From: Balneolaceae bacterium UBA1514
Lineage (GTDB): Bacteria > Bacteroidota > Rhodothermia > Balneolales > Balneolaceae
Direction of reading: 5' to 3'
Length of the DNA stretch: 9,151 nt
Assembly (NCBI GenBank): GCA_002323515.1
Contig: DCQQ01000002.1
Span: 122,054 to 131,204, forward strand
Positions 6,589-9,151 of this stretch are shown piece after piece; the first letter of the stretch is position 1; every line of letters begins with the position of its first letter. The position numbers and the translations under genes were made by a program. The notes under the pieces were generated by a model. The model saw only the letters and a program-made list of their open reading frames with translations. It did no database searches and was not told the origin of the DNA.

Positions 6589-7431
6589 ATGGGTAGAGAT
6601 TATACTAAATATGATTTTTATAATTATGAGGACCTTATCGCGTCTAATTTGTCTAAAAGAGCACTTGTTTTTGAAGTAGTTAAATTCTTTTCAAATTACA
6701 TGGAATATGAGATGAATGAGATTAAAGAATTTTTCATTGATGATATTCAGGGCTCAAAAGGATTCATAAGAACTCTTGATGAAGTCAAAGATGAAAAAAG
6801 ATTTTCTTCTGAAAAATTAGTGTCAGCTGATGGAATAGAGTTTGTTGTTTCTAATCAATGGGGAGCATCTAATTTTGAATCTTTTCTAAAGTTTAATGAT
6901 GACCAAATAGGATATAAAATAATTAATTCCAATACATCTAATGAAAATCTATCAAAGTCCTCTCCTGAGTACCCAATAATGGAAATACCCAGCCAACTTT
7001 TCCAAAACTATAATGTTGAATGGGGAAGATATTTAGTTTTTTATTTGGAAAATAGCCCAAATATTGAGGATTACGAAAAATTTGAAATCACCTTAGATAT
7101 GGAAAATAGAGTTGTTATTGGAAAGAAAGATGAGGAGGATGACTGTCGTTGTTGGTTTAAAACGTGGGAAGTTATGATATATGAGCCCTTTCAAGAAAAA
7201 AAATCCTATGATGGTATGTTAAGAATTTCAGCTGGAGACAAATATGAAAATGCTTGGCTTGATCATGATAGTTTCAGATGGCAAATTATTTGTCATTATG
7301 GCTTCGACGACTTAGATGATGGAGATCTTCCAGAGGGTATTTCTGGTGAAGTAATAGCTGAAGCGATTGCTAAACCTCAAGAAATTTTCCAAATTTATGA
7401 ACACATTCAAAAAAATAAATCCAATAGATAA
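6589..7431 (+). CDS. uncharacterised protein with N-terminal QGSKG/NQWG module
   Basis: I do not recognise this as a named family. The preferred ATG (6589-6591) gives 280 residues; an in-frame TTG at 6577 would add four. There is no signal peptide or membrane segment, so it is likely cytoplasmic. Residues 1-115 look like a compact module: a GRDYTKYDF start, a helix LSKRALVFEVVKFF, then DDIQGSKGFIRTLDEVK (51-67), RF (71-72), DGIEFVVSNQWG (81-92) and NFESFLKF...IGYKI. From memory, a similar pattern of helix, QGS, DG-x-x-x-VV-x-NQWG and GY-I recurs in uncharacterised bacterial proteins, some restriction-like; this is not verified. The C-terminal half is aromatic and acidic, with DEEDDCRCWF (181-190) and DDLDDGD (240-246), and has no motif I can place. 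It lies 5 bases from the next gene, so the two are probably cotranscribed. Confidence 0.75.
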   Translation: MGRDYTKYDFYNYEDLIASNLSKRALVFEVVKFFSNYMEYEMNEIKEFFIDDIQGSKGFIRTLDEVKDEKRFSSEKLVSADGIEFVVSNQWGASNFESFLKFNDDQIGYKIINSNTSNENLSKSSPEYPIMEIPSQLFQNYNVEWGRYLVFYLENSPNIEDYEKFEITLDMENRVVIGKKDEEDDCRCWFKTWEVMIYEPFQEKKSYDGMLRISAGDKYENAWLDHDSFRWQIICHYGFDDLDDGDLPEGISGEVIAEAIAKPQEIFQIYEHIQKNKSNR

Positions 7432-7436
7432 AGATT

Positions 7437-8189
7437 TTGGAGATTTACAAGAAGAAGATTATTTCTATTTTCAACAACAAACCAAATCCAGAAAATGAAA
7501 GGCCAGGATTAAGATGGGCCTTTGAGCCTATAAAACATAAAACAAAATATTTAATTCTTGGAATAAATCCTTCAAACTCTGTAATGAAGGTAAACTCTGT
7601 TATCAAAAAATCAGGTAATAGTTGGTCTGACGGACCGTTCTTAAATCAGTACTCTTATGATAAATTCCTTAGTGATTCCAATAATGAATCTAAGATACTT
7701 TTACTCCAAGAATTGGCACATGAACACCACCCCCATTTTAAAAAGCATAAAGAATTTATATCCTTTTTAAAAAATATTGTAGAAAGTGACTATCAATTTT
7801 TTGACCTTTTTCCTGTTTGGGGAATAAAACAAGAAGAGTTTATCAAAAAATTAGATTTTTATCAGAAAGAAAAATCTATTGAAGCTTTTATTGATTTGAT
7901 AGACAGACATTCAAACCTTAAGGGCTTATATTTTTTCAATTCAGGAGCGGCAAAATTTTTTATGAAAGAGAATAAGATCAGCTGGAATTCACCGCATAAA
8001 AGAATTAATGTTAGAAAAGAAAAAGATATGAGAGGAGAGAGAATTTCTATAGTTAAAAAAGGAAAACTTAAACTAAATAATAGAAATATTGATGTTCATT
8101 GCTTTGGGATTGGAGGATATTTTGGCCCTGCGGAACTTAAAGAGTTAGCACATAAATGGAATAAGCATCTATCCAATGATTTTTTGTAA
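7437..8189 (+). CDS. uncharacterised protein, possible uracil-DNA-glycosylase superfamily member
   Basis: The protein has 250 residues with no export signal. The only usable start is the TTG at 7437-7439; the next in-frame ATG (residue 50) would delete the best motif, so TTG is preferred. After TKYLIL comes GINPS (42-46), reminiscent of motif I (GxxPG or GINPG) of the UDG/TDG/SMUG superfamily, placed as usual after a hydrophobic strand. Further strand-like segments are FFDLFPVW (121-128) and LYFFNSGAAKFF (164-175), in positions resembling the later core strands of that fold. The usual motif II (HPSP or similar) is not evident; the C-terminus instead has HCFGIGGYFGP (221-231). It could be a DNA glycosylase, a non-catalytic relative or an unrelated Rossmann-like protein. 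It follows its neighbour by 5 bases and overlaps the convergent gene by 21 bases. Existence is well supported; function is a weak inference. Confidence 0.72.
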   Translation: MEIYKKKIISIFNNKPNPENERPGLRWAFEPIKHKTKYLILGINPSNSVMKVNSVIKKSGNSWSDGPFLNQYSYDKFLSDSNNESKILLLQELAHEHHPHFKKHKEFISFLKNIVESDYQFFDLFPVWGIKQEEFIKKLDFYQKEKSIEAFIDLIDRHSNLKGLYFFNSGAAKFFMKENKISWNSPHKRINVRKEKDMRGERISIVKKGKLKLNNRNIDVHCFGIGGYFGPAELKELAHKWNKHLSNDFL

Positions 8190-9020
8190 GGTCTTTATTT
8201 CAACCCACTGATTATCAATTTTTCTGTATTGTTTTGTTTCTGACGTTGATAGTTTTGAAGGTCCTTCAGCTAACCTATATATGATGTCATCATCACTTAC
8301 CAAATCTACATAATGTTTTGTGTCAGATTTTGTTTGGATAATTTCACTATAACCTGATTGTCTCCATCGTATTTTACCATTTATAGAAATCCAGTTCGAC
8401 TGCATTGAAAAAACTTGATCTCCAGTTTTGTACTTCTTTATTTCCAAAAGAAACTGAAAGATCTTAATTATGTCCTCAATCTTTTCATTTTCTGTTGACG
8501 GTTTTAGCTCTTCAATTTTAAAGGTTGAAGGGAGCGCATTTAAAATCTCTGAATCAAAAAAGTTAAGATTAATTTTAGTTTTATTAATAGTAGAAGATAT
8601 TCTTGAGTTAAATTCTATTTTTTCCTTTAAAGATTTAAATAAAAATTCTTGATCTGTTTTTGTTTTACTTAATTCAATGACGGAGAGAGTATGTAAAACA
8701 ACCTCTGAGGGATACTGGTAAAGGAATGTATCGTCAACAATAAAAATCTTATTGTAATTATTGTAATACTTTGTTTCAATAAAGGTTAATTCATTTTCTA
8801 TCCTGTCAAGATATTTATCATCTTTTTGTTCAGTATAGATGTCTAATAATTTTATGAGCTGAATAAAATCTGCATTCATAGTGTCTTGAAAATGCACAAG
8901 AATGGTTTTTAAATCATCTAAATCAATATGATATTTATTAATTAACCTTCTCAGTGAGTCCACTAAATGAACAGCATGAGAAAAAGACTTTTTAAGAGCT
9001 TTGGTATACTTAGTTGACAT
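8169..9020 (-). CDS. uncharacterised helical protein, convergent third gene of the module
   Basis: I do not recognise this 283-residue protein. It starts at the ATG in 9018-9020 with no clear Shine-Dalgarno site, and it has no signal peptide or membrane helix. The first two thirds (about 1-200) look mostly helical and Lys/Glu/Ile-rich. The C-terminal part (about 203-275) is strand-like, with VFSMQSNWISINGKIRWRQSGYSEII and a paired later segment KQYRKIDNQWVEIKTL, suggesting a small beta domain. The gene ends tail-to-tail inside the last 21 bases of the glycosylase-like gene, so antisense effects between the convergent transcripts are possible. Base composition matches the other two module genes. 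A perfect-core inverted repeat lies just upstream of the start. It could be a regulator, an effector or an immunity component, but nothing in the sequence decides this. Confidence 0.72.
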   Translation of the reverse strand: MSTKYTKALKKSFSHAVHLVDSLRRLINKYHIDLDDLKTILVHFQDTMNADFIQLIKLLDIYTEQKDDKYLDRIENELTFIETKYYNNYNKIFIVDDTFLYQYPSEVVLHTLSVIELSKTKTDQEFLFKSLKEKIEFNSRISSTINKTKINLNFFDSEILNALPSTFKIEELKPSTENEKIEDIIKIFQFLLEIKKYKTGDQVFSMQSNWISINGKIRWRQSGYSEIIQTKSDTKHYVDLVSDDDIIYRLAEGPSKLSTSETKQYRKIDNQWVEIKTLQKIIG

Positions 9021-9023
9021 GTG

Positions 9024-9042
9024 TTACTATTGTGAATAGCAA
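9024..9042 (-). promoter_or_regulatory. inverted repeat, candidate operator before the third module gene
   Basis: Eight-base arms TTACTATT and AATAGCAA with one mismatch flank a 3-base spacer, ending 3 bases upstream of the ATG at 9020. Size and placement suit a dimeric repressor site or a leader hairpin over the start region. No matching site is seen before 6589. Confidence 0.4.
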
Positions 9043-9059
9043 TTTAACAAACAGGGCAA

Positions 9060-9104
9060 TGGCTCCCCCTGATGGACTCGAACCAATGACCCTCTGATTG
9101 ACAG
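9060..9104 (-). pseudogene. tRNA 3' half, Asn/Asp-like, broken at the anticodon loop
   Basis: Read on the minus strand, this runs from loop-like CTGTCAA through 3' anticodon stem TCAGA, a variable region, T-loop TTCGAGT and an acceptor-like GGGGGAG to an encoded CCA at 9060-9062. The TTGGTTCGAGTCCA core resembles tRNA-Asn, while the putative anticodon GTC would read Asp. The T-stem does not pair fully, as if a base were lost. Upstream of the loop, where the 5' half should be, lies the 30-base direct repeat instead, so this is not a complete tRNA. Confidence 0.7.
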
Positions 9105-9134
9105 TAAGAGTGTTTTAGCAATAAATCAAGAGAT
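9105..9134 (+). repeat. right copy of the 30-base direct repeat
   Basis: This matches 6355-6384 with one difference (A for C at 9121). It abuts the tRNA fragment exactly at the point where the tRNA 5' half should begin. Confidence 0.9.
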
Positions 9135-9151
9135 TAGCAGATCAGTTAATT

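Larger units (their letters stand above)
6355..9134. mobile_element. putative repeat-bounded three-gene cargo module
   Basis: Near-perfect 30-base direct repeats bracket three very AT-rich genes with no visible recombinase. The right repeat abuts a broken tRNA half, and the left repeat lies close to an intact tRNA. Direct repeats at a tRNA-derived junction suggest integration or excision by a tRNA-targeting recombinase supplied elsewhere. Because the window ends 17 bases past the right repeat, the true element could be larger. Confidence 0.4.

Noticed and set aside
6355..9134. CRISPR array or insertion sequence explanation for the 30-base repeats
   Set aside because: There are only two copies 2.75 kb apart with coding sequence between them, no spacers, no terminal inverted repeats and no transposase.

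Overview
The window looks like chromosomal DNA from a marine-type Bacteroidota or Balneolota bacterium. This rests on style, not a database match. The only convincing promoter has the -33 TTTG / -7 TAnnTTTG form of these phyla. Shine-Dalgarno sites are mostly absent. Secreted proteins carry loose lipobox-like signals, and base composition is AT-rich except at the left end.

Layout. Positions 1-1496 (minus strand, the least AT-rich part) hold the start of a MacB/FtsX-type ABC permease and its LolD-like ATPase, joined by a 4-base ATGA overlap. Positions 1655-3127 (minus) encode an exported imidazolonepropionase-like amidohydrolase. A direct repeat of about 141 bases follows (3140-3280 and 6089-6230). 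It consists of a promoter region plus the 5' half of a tRNA-Arg(ACG) gene. The left copy is an orphan that stops just past the anticodon loop. The right copy leads into the intact tRNA-Arg (6191-6264). Between the copies lie two convergent genes: a lipoprotein-like GH99/GH71-like glycosidase with two InlB-type repeats (3379-5052, plus) and an exported alpha/beta-hydrolase (5067-5870, minus). No recombinase is visible there.

Beyond the tRNA terminator, a 30-base direct repeat (6355-6384 and 9105-9134) bounds a very AT-rich module of three unfamiliar genes. Two are tandem on the plus strand (6589-7431 and 7437-8189, 5 bases apart); the second resembles the uracil-DNA-glycosylase superfamily fold at its first motif. 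The third is convergent on the minus strand (8169-9020) and overlaps the second by 21 bases. The right-hand repeat copy abuts a second tRNA fragment (9060-9104, minus), an Asn/Asp-like 3' half broken at the anticodon loop.

Interpretation. The right two thirds of the window read as a tRNA-associated integration hotspot with two adjacent cargo modules, each repeat-bounded and each lacking its own integrase. The first carries what looks like extracellular polysaccharide or ester hydrolysis. The second carries an undescribed three-gene set that could be a defence or DNA-processing system. The repeats, tRNA halves and gene arrangement are read directly from sequence; mobility and the function of the second module are inference.
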